A DNA stretch of 64,000 nucleotides, from NCBI GenBank assembly GCA_021030905.1, contig JAGFMI010000004.1:310001-374000 (forward strand), in the 5' to 3' direction. The notes beneath the pieces are model-generated. The model did no database searches and was not told the origin of the DNA. It saw only the letters and a program-made list of their open reading frames with translations. Of the stretch, positions 10,454 through 21,498 are shown piece by piece. The DNA comes from Pyrenula massariospora. Its lineage: Eukaryota > Ascomycota > Eurotiomycetes > Pyrenulales > Pyrenulaceae. How positions within the stretch are numbered: the first letter of the stretch is position 1; every line of letters begins with the position of its first letter. The position numbers and the translations under genes are program-made.

Positions 10454-11852
10454 ATGGGACAATCGAGCAAGGAAATAATCGCGTTCGCGGTTATTTTCCC
10501 CTTTCTTTCAGCAATTGCGGTGGTATTGCGCTTCTGGTCACGACTAAAGACGTCACAGAAGCTTGGCTGGGACGACTATCTGGTTCTTGTCGCTTTGGTG
10601 AGAAATATACCTACAGCTTCTCACTAAATATTGACTGCTAGCTACGAGATATTTCTGATTGGCTTCGATGCTGTACCTATGGCAATTTGTGAGTGTGAAA
10701 GCATTTGTAGCGGGATAATTTTCTGATTAGCTCCCAGTGGCCGCTTACGACAATCTTGGGAATCATCAGCAATTTATCAATGGCCAGCCGAAGGACCTAA
10801 CCTATCGCAACAATGTCGTAAGGTTCCTTAATACTCTGGTCTTCTACAGCATTTGAGCTGCTAACAGACCTTGCAGTGTGAATATATTCTAGAATCACTC
10901 GGATTCCTGCCAATCGCATTTGCAAAAATCAGTATGCTGTGGCTGTACAAGCGTATCTTCCGAGGACGCCTTTTCATTGCATTCACCTGGACAATGATTA
11001 TAATTGTGATTGCCTGGGGGCTTACCGTATTTTTTGGGAACATTTTCACATGTACTCCCATTAACAAATACCTTCGATTGACTCAAAACGCCGAGGACCC
11101 GAGCCTGCACTGCGTTAATTCTCAGAAAATGACCCTGGCTCATGGGTATTCGGATGTGTTCATTGATTTTGTTATTATGGTTATGCCTTGGCCTACTATT
11201 TGGAGCTTACATATGGATGTGCAGCGAAAAATCGCTGTGACTGTAGTTTTCGTCCTAGGATGCCTGTAAGTATATCAATAATCGGTTGCCTTTTTGGATG
11301 CTTACGTTCACAAGCACAATAGCAGCGAGTTCTGCGAGATTGGCCGAGTTTTACATCGCTGGAGACAAACTTTCCTCAGGATCGATGGATATAACTTGTA
11401 AGTCGCGGTCGAGCAATCAAGGGATGGACCGTTGGCTAAAGGTAGCAGATGTCATCGCCCCAGCAGTGTACTACACCCACATTGAAGCATCGCTTGGCAT
11501 TGTCACCGTCAGCGTTCCGACCCTTCGGCCTCTCTTCCGTGGCATGTCTCCGGAGCGATTGTTTACCAACATTCGTGGTTATCTATCTCTGCATTCCAGC
11601 CAGAGCAGCTCGAGCCAGCAAAGCCTCCGAGAAAAGGAGTCGAAATCGTCCATGAGGTCTCCATCGATGGGGCAGGCCAACAAGGCGTATCCGATGCCGC
11701 AAGTGCCGCCCTCAGTGTACACTGGACAGGCTCAGAACGGAGCTGTCGTCGTCCGGTCGGAGAATGATGTTCATGGAGACCGTACAAGGTACTTGCCAGC
11801 CAACGGCATTGCTGTCGGCAGGACATGGGAAACCTCGACTGACATTGTCTGA
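10454..11852 (+). CDS. Pth11-like seven-span receptor (fungal rhodopsin-domain protein)
   Basis: ATG 10454 opens an exon to 10597 whose end, LGWDDYLVLVAL, is the hallmark of the fungal rhodopsin-like/Pth11 family after span 1. Later exons keep the family order: AAYDNLGNH loop, then FLPIAFAKISMLWLYKRIF (span 3 and its cytosolic end) and ITWTMI-like span 4. A Cys-containing loop follows with FTCTPINKYL, then span 5 and the motif THIEASLGIVTVSVPTLRPL near the last span. A cytosolic Ser/Gln-rich tail ends at 11852. Introns are clear at 10598-10641, near 10835-10875, near 11266-11323 and at 11398-11445 (48 nt, in phase). The segment 10642-10730 does not splice cleanly in any frame I tried, so one exon is unresolved or damaged. 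Such receptors sense surface or chemical cues; no ligand can be inferred. Confidence 0.75.
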
Positions 11853-12267
11853 GCTTGGAGTTCTTATCCGCAGGTTTATCCTAGGTATAGAACTAGGTAA
11901 GAAGCCTAAAATTGGGATGGCGTTAGGAATATTGTAGGCGAAAAAAGGCGTACTTCCGATAATTTCAATGTTGCCATCGCTTGTTATTTCTGACAGTCCG
12001 CACGTACATCTCTTCAGGCTTCTATGGAACTATATTGTGAATCCGTGAGATTATCGAAGAGACATTGTTCAATAGGTATTTAGGAGACCATTTTCTTAGC
12101 AGAGCGTCCAATATGTATAACCCATACCTAATAGTTGAGAATCCTCCATTTTGCAGTTCAACGCCACGTCAAGCCAGAATGTGTAGACAGGCTGCAAATC
12201 AAGCACATGCATGCTCGCGAACATGCCCCAGCTTATATAAGGCAAAGTAACAGAAATTATGGTTGAT
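11853..12267. other. intergenic up to the transposon
   Basis: 3' flank of the receptor gene. No gene, repeat or RNA is visible before the target-site TA of the transposon at 12268-12269. Confidence 0.4.
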
Positions 12268-12269
12268 TA

Positions 12270-14040
12270 TAAGTTTTCCCCACCCCGTGCACGGTTCCAG
12301 TCCGTGCACACTTTTTAGTCAATTTTTACTACTTTATAACTTTACAACCACTAAATATTATTCAATGAAAATTTATACATAGATAGAAATATTAAAAATT
12401 AATAAATAGAAATAAAAATATTATATAATTTCTCTATTTATTAATAGTTATAGAGAAAGAAATATCTTCTTTAAAACTTTCATTTTTTTTAATAATAATA
12501 ATCAATTTTTATAATAATTTAAAAATAACTATAAAAATAAATTAAATATATATATAATATTATATATATATTTAGAGTCTATATAATTTTTAAAAATTTA
12601 TTAATAAAATATTAAAAATTTTAAGATAATTTTATATTTAAAGATTTATTTAAAGATATCTTAATCAATTTTGCATATAATTTTATAAAATTTTAATATC
12701 TTATTGTCGCAGAACAAAGAATATATAATACAAGAGCTATAGTAGCTGCAACCGTCATAATGGCGGAGGGCCAATCTGCAACACTTATAGATAGAGATAT
12801 ATTAAATAAAACTATATATTAAAAAATATTAATTTTTATTTATAATATTATTAATACGATTAAAAACAGCAAAAATTTTACTTTTTTAAAAAAATTTTAA
12901 AATATCTAAAAATATTTTTATTAAATAATAATTTTTTACTAAATATATAAAACTTATTATATATTTTATATAATAAATTTAAAAAATTTAAAAAAATTAT
13001 ATTTTTTAAATAAAATATTTAAGTATTAAAACTTTGACTTAATTTTTATATTTTAAAGAAAATATTATAAATATTTGTATAAATTCAAAACTTTAAAATT
13101 TAAAAATAATTAATATATTTTTTTTAATATCAGTATAACAAAATATAATATAATTATATATATTTTTTTTAATTAATTCAAATTTTACAAATAAAGGTAA
13201 AAAGATTGTAATATATAAATATTTATTTATATTTAATAGAATTTTAAAAAATTTTTTGGCTTTAAATATTAATTATTATTATTATAAAATATATTATTTA
13301 ATTTTATAAAATTATATATATTTTTATGTTATTTTAATAATTTAATTTTTAATTATACAGTAACTTCAATTTTGAAAAAATATATAAAAATTAAAAAAAT
13401 ATAAAATAATTTTACATTTTTTATATTATCTTATATATAATTTTATTATATTAAAATTATATTTTAAAAATTTTAATTATTTTCAAAAAATATTATTAAT
13501 TTAAAATAGCTAAAAAAATTGACTATTTTTAACTTTAAATATATAATATAAATATATTTTTTAATATTCTATCTATTAATAATATAATTTAAATATATAA
13601 TTATAAATCATAAAAATAAAACCTTAATAATTATAATTATTTTACATAAAAATTTAAATAATTTTTTTTATTTTAAAATTTTTGAATTTTGACTAAAAAT
13701 TTTAAGCTATAAATATTAATTATATTTATATTTTTTTATTTAAACGAACTATTTATATAATAAATTATATAATTTTTAATTTGCATGAAATTATTTAAAT
13801 TATTTAATAATTAAATTTCAAATTTTTAAAATTTTAATAAAAACTTAAAACTTATAATATCTTAATAAAAAAATAAATAATTTATTTTTTTTATTATTTA
13901 TAATCAAAATTTAGAGTCTTTTTTATATAGTTATAAACTTTTATATTATAATATTTTAAAGTGGTAAAATTATAATGTGGTTAAAATTGTTGTTAAAATC
14001 GTGCACGAGCCGGAACCGTGCACGAGGTGGGGAACACTTG
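12270..14040. mobile_element. RIP-eroded TIR DNA transposon, copy 1 (Tc1/mariner-pogo type)
   Basis: The left end reads TAAGTTTTCCCCACCCCGTG and the right end, reverse-complemented, CAAGTGTTCCCCACCTCGTG. The inverted repeats continue for about 40 bp with few mismatches. TA dinucleotides flank both ends (12268-12269 and 14041-14042), the target duplication of Tc1/mariner and Fot1/pogo elements. The 1771-bp interior is almost entirely A and T, with no frame of use, as expected after heavy C-to-T change in both strands. A 79-bp insertion of normal composition sits inside (12705-12783). The second copy at 61821-63983 has matching ends. The superfamily is inferred from TIR, TA duplication and size; no transposase can be read. 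Confidence 0.85.
12705..12783. mobile_element. 79-bp TG...CA mini-element, copy A, flanked by CTTAT repeats
   Basis: It starts TGTCGCAG and ends CTGCAACA, so the ends form the imperfect inverted repeat TGTYGCAG. A 5-bp duplication, CTTAT, flanks it at 12700-12704 and 12784-12788. It matches 57938-58016 at 76 of 79 positions. TG...CA ends with 5-bp duplications are the marks of a retroviral-type integrase product, so a solo LTR of a very small (TRIM-like) element is the best fit. A non-autonomous DNA element with 5-bp duplications is possible. It is far less A+T-rich than its surroundings, so it probably arrived after the host transposon was eroded. Confidence 0.8.
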
Positions 14041-14042
14041 TA

Positions 14043-14833
14043 GTTTAGTGTGGTGCGGGGAAAGATTTTGATGCCCGGTTCTGCAAACTAACAGCCCGCC
14101 TTTAGAAATGCCACAAGAATAAGACGATAAAGAACCAAGATATAGGAGAACGAGACGATGGGGCTAAAAATCGACGGCAAAAACTTTAACAGACGTATTC
14201 CGTCCTTCTGATTCATTGATTTTATAATACTTGCTAAGGAGGGATCATACCACTGGACCAATTGCCCCTTACGGATGAGTGTGATGAACAAATCAATATC
14301 TAACTCAAATGAACAATGAACAAACGAGTGCAATGAACTATCAATATGCAATCAAACTTTTACCGATAATAACGTTTCTGCTCTAAGATGCTACCAGCAA
14401 GGACAAAGCCGAACAAGTGCTTTTCTTTAGTTGCTTCAATTGTATATGTTATCTTCGGTGGCTAAATCGTCGTTTGAGAAGCTTTTCTAATGCCTACCTA
14501 CTCTTGCGAGTACTGCCATGCATAGGCGTTAGAGTTTGTTGATAGGACTATGGTTCGTCAAAGCTAGAGAATCTGACAGTGAGACCGACGTGTGGAGTTG
14601 ATGCTGGGCGTTAGGATACTGAGCGGAGGTAGGAGGGATGTTTCTTGGAGGTTAGCCGGATAGGATGGCATTCGTGAGTTGATCTCTGATACTTAGTGCA
14701 ATAGGCAATAGGGGACGCCATCCGCTCATATAATTTACCGAGCTTAACAACTGAAGATGGTCAGGTGAAGCCCGGCATAGTCCAAAAACCTTGCATCTCA
14801 ACTGCTAACCAACTCATCTATCCGCCGTCCCCC
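14043..14833. other. intergenic holding a tRNA fragment
   Basis: Apart from the broken tRNA-Pro at 14234-14278, I see no gene. The 87-codon minus-strand frame at 14088-14351 runs through that fragment and is not credible. Confidence 0.4.
14234..14278 (-). pseudogene. 5' half of a tRNA-Pro gene
   Basis: The minus strand begins GGGGCAATTGGTCCAGTGGT and continues ATGATCCCTCCTTAG. This matches the acceptor 5' strand, D-arm (internal box A) and 5' anticodon stem of fungal tRNA-Pro, where TTAGG would hold the AGG anticodon. The sequence then leaves the tRNA pattern, and I find no T-arm (box B) or 3' acceptor strand within the next 150 bp. It is therefore a truncated tRNA, not a functional gene with a normal-sized intron. 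It lies about 190 bp from the transposon's right end. Confidence 0.6.
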
Positions 14834-17370
14834 CTACTGTGGAATCCTCCTCCCATTCCTTGCCTCCCACGACACCCCCTGATTCCCCACCACCGCAAAT
14901 TCCCCACTAATCTGCCTCTTCTTCAATTCCCTCGCATGTCTCCCCACATTCGTCCTCTTCACCGCCTCCCTCCTCCCATCCCCCCTCTTCCCCTTCCGCT
15001 CCCTCCTCTTCGCCACACCAACATCCCCAACCGCACAACTCGCATCCCCCCAAACCACGTTCGCCACTTCCTCCCACTGCTTGGTAATATCCGTGACCAT
15101 CCCAGGCGTATAAAACAGCCGACAATCCGCCGCCTCGTACACAAACTGCGCCGGCACCCCGTGCCCCAGATCCGGCCGCAGTATATTATCCCTAACATTG
15201 ATGCTCGTATCCGTCGACCGGTTGATCGCCAGCGTATCATACTGCTCCAGCACACCCAAATCCGCCGGCGGGTCCGGCGTGTCCGCGCCGAGCGCGAGCT
15301 GCGCGAGCTCGTAGACGTAGTCGTAGGCGAAGTTGTTGGCGCCCTTGACGCCGCCGTAGGCCTGGGTGAGGTTCGCGTTGGGCCGGCCGCCGATGAAGAC
15401 GGACTGGATGCCGGCCTGGAGGCGCATGAACTCGGAGAAGAGGGAGCAGGTGGAGGCGCAGAAGCCGTCGTAATACAGGATAATGTCCTCGGCGGCGAAG
15501 GGCTGGGTGAAGTTGGCGCGCGAGTTGTAGCCCGTGATCTCGATGCCGAGGCCGTAGGTCGCGTTGAGGGTGGTGAGCACGTCGTCCTGCAGGTCCCAGC
15601 GGATGATGTTGGTGAAGTTGTCGCCGTTGTACTGGACGGGGCCGAATTTGTCCGGGACGGAGGTGAAGTGCTGGTCGTTGATGTCGTAGTCGTAGCGGTA
15701 GTTTTCGAAGGATTCGTAGGCGAAGATGATTTCGTCCGGGTAGTTGGCGGCAGTGTCGGGGGTAAAGTTGGCGGGGATGTACTGCGCGAACTGCTCGGCG
15801 ATGACATTGATGGTTTCAATGTCGCGGAAGCGGGTGAAGCCGTCTTGTTCGATTTGGGGGAAGAACTGGCGGAAGGTGTCATAGCCTTGGAGGATATAGC
15901 CACCACCGTTTGCACCTGGAGGTAAGACTTTGCGTAAACAAATAGCTGCAATTATATAGGGACTAAATTCAAAGCTCACCAACGTCGATTATCATCTTTG
16001 TCTTCCCAGCAGCCTTCGCATCTGCTATTAGTGTTTGAACAACAGCCTGAAACTCCGCCGGGCTCTCAGGATCAAACCCGAGCATGCTCAGGACGGCAAC
16101 ATCAGAATTCTCTTCAGAGTTCAGATAGTACCCAGAAACGATACCGTCAGAACTTGACACCACCGGATCCGGATAACCGTTAATAGGTGTCTGCCCTGGC
16201 GTTGCGCTTGGCAGAGAACTCGACGTGGTGGCGGGAGCTGTTGCATTTGGCGCATCCCCGCTTCCAGTGCCCGTAGGACCAGTGCAGAATTTCTGGTAAA
16301 AGGATTCACCATCGACAACACCGGTGAAGTCTCCGATGACGCTCGAGGTTGTCCTGTATGTCCGCGTTGTGCCATTTTGGAAACCCAGTGTTGTGTTGAG
16401 GCCAGGAAAGATGTAGCCAAACCTCCCACTTGAACCCGAATATCCAACCCAAGACGGTGACAAGGCTGCAAACTGTTTGGAGTAGAAGAGGATATTATAC
16501 AAAGCATCGTAATCCTGCAGAGCACCCAAAGTAGAAAGATTTTCTAGGAAGGTGACTGCGTCTTGACCATTGATCGTGGTCACCACCGAGGGTACAGCGC
16601 CTCCATTCGCAAGGCTTAGGGCATCATCTAAGCGTCCGTTAATAGACTTCAGAATCTTCCGTTTTGTATGGGTGCTCACTGAGCTCATAAACTTGCGGAA
16701 CGTCAGTGCCGTTCAGACTGATCGATATGGCTGCCACATTTCTGTTCCAGCGGAGAGCCGTTGATAGCCCATCAGGTAAGAAACGAAAATGCCCATCATG
16801 AGCAGCATTGAAATATTTGAAGAGGTCCGCTTCGAATGCGATCTCGCCAGGGTATGTTCCACTTTCAACATTCGATCGAATGGTTGCAAATTGTCCTTCG
16901 ACATCAAAAGCCGGAAGAGTGTAGCCTGGCGGAGGAGCTTTTAGGTACGAGATAGCTACACGCAAGATGAGTCCCAGAATTGGCTACCTTGTGATTGGAG
17001 TAAAATTACTTGTTTGCCATTCAATGTACGGTGCGATAGAGTCTAGAAGAGCTGTAGCGTCTTCTTGATGGATCGGAACCGAATCAAGGCATTCCTTCGC
17101 AATTGCGCCATCAACGATTGGTGTTGCTAAACCCCGACTCTTGTGTTAGTCTGGCCTCACTGGTATTATCGAACGCAACCTGAGCCTAACCGAAAAGGTG
17201 GATTTACCGGAAGGGTTTGCAGCACGAGCGGCAGAAGCCGAGCTGCTCACGGCCGCACATGCTGTTCCATTATCATTTTGTCTTTTCAAATGCTTGAAGC
17301 CCGGGCGTGCGTAGGAGGCTCCAAGGACATTAGTAACTGGAAGCAAGACGCAAAGGAGAAGACGCTGCAT
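14834..17370 (-). CDS. secreted S41 family peptidase (UstP/CPAF-like)
   Basis: Five exons can be joined on the minus strand: 17208-17370, 17010-17126, 16680-16955, 15980-16627 and about 14834-15915, giving 761 residues. All introns are GT-AG; the third is 52 nt with a TTAAC branch site, and it removes an apparent frame break. Residues 1-19 are a signal peptide. Family landmarks follow: IEWQT next to YLKAPPPGY, FNAAHDGHFRF, TTINGQDAVTFLENLS, TKMIIDVGANGGGYI, and YYDGFCASTCSLFSEFM. The Ser in CASTC is the likely nucleophile of the S41 Ser/Lys centre. The length fits the fungal CPAF-like group. The ustiloxin cluster contains an S41 peptidase (UstP), so its presence about 6 kb beyond the UstYa-like gene may matter. 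S41 genes are also common singletons, and two other features lie between. Confidence 0.85.
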
Positions 17371-18098
17371 CTTCAGAAGAGGCGATTGGAAAGAACGAAG
17401 GGTGGCCGTCGCTGGCCATTTCGGAAATGGAGTAGCCTACCTTTATGTACTTAACCCATCACACCATCCACAAGCAAAAGTCAATGTTCATGATTTTGCA
17501 GGGAAAGACGCGTCTGGCCAAGGTTCGTCCTACCAGGGACGCGTTGAACTTCCATAGGAGGGATTGCGGTGGTCAATCAGAAGATAAGCTGCATCCATCT
17601 CCTCACCACCTGCGCAAGTAGAGTCACCTGCAGTAGACGGTGCAGGAACAGAAGCAAGTCTAGCCCATGGACAACAATCCCGGCGGTGTTGAAAGATGAA
17701 ATCCCGTCCAGGCGGGATCCAGTCTGCAGGGCGGGGAAGAAGTTTCCCCTTATCGGGGCTGGTGCGGAGACGGCGACCCCGGCAGCTGCAGGCATCGTGG
17801 TCTTCCACTTGCCTCGTTGAGTATGGAACGGGATTGTGATTGATATGCGAAGCTGGGCAAGGAGGAGAGCAAAGCGAGTACTGGCGCTCAAGATTCATGG
17901 AGTGTAGCCGATGGGAAGTCCAGTAGTCGACCCTTATTGTCACATGACTTGGTAGAAGAAACTATGGGTTAAAAGGGATGAAAGAGCTCTTGGCAGATTT
18001 AATCATCGAGATCTCAATAGATGACCAATATCCACGATAGCCCACGCTCCTTTTCCTATGTGCGCCTTTCAACCTGTCTCACAAGAGTCGTAGGATGA
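17371..18098. other. intergenic, no gene seen
   Basis: Overlapping frames exist on both strands around 17530-17943, but none shows a motif or a likely start. This probably holds the promoter of the S41 gene and the 3' end of the next gene. Confidence 0.4.
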
Positions 18099-19145
18099 CT
18101 ACAATGCACCAACGTTGCTACCTCGACGCAGGATCCCTTCATCTTCCGCTAAAATTCTTGCTCTTTTCACTTTCTCTCGATATGTGAAGTAGGGGAGTAT
18201 GGCGAGAGCTGCTGCCGCCGCGATGCTTCCAATGCATGCCCCGAACACGGTTCTAGTACTGGGCTGATTGCTATGGTTCCCTGTACTAGGAGGGGTAGAA
18301 CTCGAAGTACTGGTAGGGTTCGGAGAGCCTGAAATAATGCTGGGTTCGGTGGTAGGAATGTTGGTAGTAAGTACTAAATCTGTACTGCTAGATTGGGGGG
18401 CAGTAATGCTGGTAGTGGTCACTACCTCTGTACTGCTAGATTGGGGGGCAGTAATGCTGGTGCTCATAGTGCTAGGGCCACTAGACGCACTAGAGCCCGT
18501 AGCAAAAAGTTCATCTGCAAGAGACTCTATAAAGTCTACCTCCTGACTATAAACGAGGTCGCAGGCGCTCGGGGCATCCTGTACCACGACAGCACTAAGT
18601 CAGTAAACCCGACTCCATAACAGTACTTGAGAGAATACAGCCTTGAGGATGGACGGAGGGCACTTCCCAGCTTACACGAGGTCTGTAGACCTAAATTTGG
18701 CGTGTTGGACCGATACTAAGGATGTCCGGATTTTGACTAAGAAAAAAAGCAAACATTAAAGAAAGGGTGCACTTACGGCGGTCTGGCAGAAACTGATAAC
18801 CGCAATGCGATTTGCTGTCAGTGCCATGTTGTTTGCGGTTGACGCCTTGTGATTTGCACGTGTCGCTAGATCGTTCGCTATTGCCGCCAAGTTGTTTGCT
18901 TTGCTGCTGTCATTCCATGCCAGAACGGCGAATGCTCCAAAAAGAACGCCTAGGGCGATCCCCAGGAACTGTAGAATGGTGTTCCAGAGAAATTCTGATC
19001 GAATCGGTTTGCCGATCTGCATACGGCTTCGCTCATTGGATTCACGTAGCTCCTGCACGATGGCATGGAGCAAAGTCTGGTCGCTAGCTGGAGGAGATGG
19101 CTTTTCTGTGTTAGACAGAGTCTGGTCTCCGTGACTGCTTTGCAT
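18099..19145 (-). CDS. two-span membrane protein with Ser/Thr-rich stalk
   Basis: Exon 1 (18777-19145) starts at the first true ATG, after an upstream GTG-Lys run. It encodes a block found in many fungal hypothetical proteins (ESNERSRMQIGKPIRSEFLW), followed at once by a membrane span at about 54-77 and an Ala/Asn-rich helical region with repeated ANxLA spacing. Joining the GTAAGT donor at 18776 to the TACAG acceptor before 18578 keeps phase 0. It gives FCQTA|DAPSACDLVYSQE, then a Ser/Thr-rich stalk containing a duplicated 16-residue unit, a second span and a short basic tail: 282 residues in all. Function is unknown. The intron is about 198 nt, long for this locus. A shorter intron ending at CTTAG would instead give a 129-residue protein. 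Confidence 0.6.
18381..18476 (-). repeat. 48-bp tandem duplication within the stalk region
   Basis: The block TGTACTGCTAGATTGGGGGG starts at 18381 and again at 18429. The 48-bp period equals 16 codons, so the frame is kept and the stalk unit TTTSITAPQSSST is doubled. The two units are nearly identical, suggesting a recent slip. Confidence 0.7.
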
Positions 19146-19631
19146 CTTCTTCTTCTTCACGACTTTTCGTGCTCGCGGATAGCTCGTAGATGGATCGAAG
19201 AACCGATAGTGCAGGAACGGGATGCCACATTTGATTGAGATATCACTGGAGAGCTGGGCTCAACCTATCTAGAGCGCGAGAGAAGAAATTATAAGCCACG
19301 CACGGACTGACGAAGCACGTACAAAAAGCAAAGGGATGGAGAGCAGCCAGATGGAAAAGTGAAAAAGTGGCTAAGTTTGCGGCGTAGATAGTAAGATGAA
19401 GCTCGAGGCTGAAAAACACTGCATAACGTGCTTATTGGTGGTCGGCCATGGGTGGCGTATGTTGAGTTACCTGATCCATTTCGCCCCAGAAAAAAGGTGT
19501 CCACATCTAGTAATGTGGTGTCGGATGGGACTTTTGCGAGCCAAAAGAAATCTTGGATCTTCTTGTACGACAATTGGCGGCGCTATGACTAATTTTGCTC
19601 CAGTGAAACCTCTCGAGAATCTTTGGTCAAA

Positions 19632-21498
19632 TTATAGATAACGACTCCTTAAAGCTTGACTAATATTCGACATTCGGCTAGCGATATTTCCGTTACCTTG
19701 CTGCGCGTGCTGCATGTTAGACAGAAGAGCCTCCTCCAACGCGGATTGGGTGAGCGACGTATCTAAGAAGGACTATGTTAGCTAGAGTCTTAGCTCAGAA
19801 ATTTCTCTTCAAAGCTTGACTATTTGAATCACTATAATTGACAACAATAGGATGCCGGGAAGAGTACTGAAAAGCTCACCGTCAAGATCACTAAAGCTGC
19901 TGCCCATGCTCGGCGTCCCCGTGCCATCACTATTATGACCTTCTCTCTGCGCTACAGCACGAGCATGACCTCTGCGCCGAGGGCTAGGACTCAAGCCCGC
20001 TGCTGCAAGCTCGGCTGCCCGTCGCGGTGACAGAGGCCCAGGCGGTCGAATCGCAGCCGGACCACGCGGCGGATTTGTTGCTGGCAAGTTTTGCGATTGT
20101 GAAGGAGATTCTGACCTTGGTGCGCCAGAGCTCGTGAAACTCTCCGACATCGAAGATGTAGAAGTTGTCGTGATGTTACTTTCAGGCCGAGACAGAACTT
20201 GCGGTCGATCGTGCCCCGTCGTAGAATTGACCTGAGGTGGCGGAACACGTTCCATCGTCCCTCGCCGGTGAGATTGAGGTCGAGCCGAGGACTCATCAAT
20301 TACTCCTCGAAGGGTGTCGCTTGGCGATTGACTGAGCGGCTGGGTCCCAGGCGCTGTCACTCTCGACGCGGTTGTTGCGAAAGGAAGAAAGGCTGGGGAA
20401 TCATCTGAATCGGAAGGATCGCGCTCTGCCGACCTGGAGGGCTTTGAAGGAGGCTGATGGCGCGAGGTACCACGTCTTCGATAGGACATTCGGTGGCTTA
20501 ATTGGGTTGGTGCCTCCTCGTCAGATGACGTGTCCGAGGCCGACGAAACATTCTCTTCTATCGCCCTGGCGACAGTATCAGATTTTGGTTTCACTTCGGC
20601 ACGTAGCGATGATTTTCCCGTTAACGACTCCTTCGAAGCTGGCTTTGACGGCGGCTTGGAATGGCGTCTTGGTACTTCTTCCAGTGATGTTCGTCTGCTG
20701 TGTGAAGTTGGTATGGTGGAGGTTGACGGTTGTCTAGCCGCTTGAGCTAAAAATTGTCAGTATCTGCACATTTCTTGCCAGAAAGATTATTGGTTACGTC
20801 GAGATCTGATAGGCGTGCTAGGAGCGCTGGGATCACTTCGGAGTGTAGGACTGTCCCTCTCTTTCGTCTGCCGTATCGAAAGCCTAGAAGGTACCCTAGA
20901 TCCTAACTGAAGATCAATGACATTCATACTTCAAATCCGAACAAGATACACACCTCCACTTCCGCCTCTCTTCATCGCGTGTCCCCCAACCGTGCTACCA
21001 GACATAGATCCAGGCGCAGGCGAAGGCGAAGCAGACGGTGCAGTTGTCCCAACCTTACGCATTTGAGCTCTTACTTGGGATAGCTGGCGTTCGTAAAGCC
21101 AAGCTGCTTGCTGAAGCAGGAAAGGCTGGGTGACCTCAAATCCATCCGCGCTGAAACGTTGTCATGTCAGTCAGGAAGTTTCGATAACTTAAGAATATTG
21201 TATACGTACAGAGCATTCCCTATGAAACCGTTAGCATTCAAGATGATCGATAGATTAGGGAGTTCTCCAGGATAGGTTCAAGTTCCATACAGTCAATGTC
21301 GTTGCCGTCGGCTGGGCGAGAAATGATCTGCCACAATTTCCTCTCCTTTGCACTAGACCAGGAGACCTATTTTCACTATTTAGCGATCGCTGCAGAAGAT
21401 TATCATGGTTTAAATACCGGGGGAGGGTCAACAAAGTCTCCTCGATTAAATGGCAATCGAACCAATACAGTGAAATGGGACTCCTGAGATTCGGTCAT
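19632..21498 (-). CDS. ATG29: autophagy protein Atg29
   Basis: The N-terminus HFTVLVRLPFNRGDFVDPPP, then WSSAKERKLWQIISRPADGN, DIDWNALADGF, LLQQAAWLYERQLSQVRAQM and RKVG are the diagnostic Atg29 domain. Mapped exons are 21418-21498, 21291-21366, a 10-nt micro-exon at 21210-21219, 20954-21150, then further exons through the Ser/Pro/Arg-rich middle. The last exon is 19632-19762 and ends LEEALLSNMQHAQQG ... ALRSRYL. The micro-exon supplies the end of W plus N-A and part of L, and is needed to keep the conserved motif. In yeast Atg29 joins Atg17 and Atg31 in the scaffold that starts autophagosome formation. The disordered middle is typical and is phosphorylated in yeast. The gene looks intact. 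Confidence 0.93.

Noticed and set aside
14088-14351. 87-codon minus-strand frame
   Set aside because: It runs through the tRNA-Pro fragment and has no recognisable feature.
14765-15925. 386-codon plus-strand frame
   Set aside because: It is antisense to the last S41 exon, whose G+C-rich third positions keep the opposite frame open. The minus strand has the S41 motifs.
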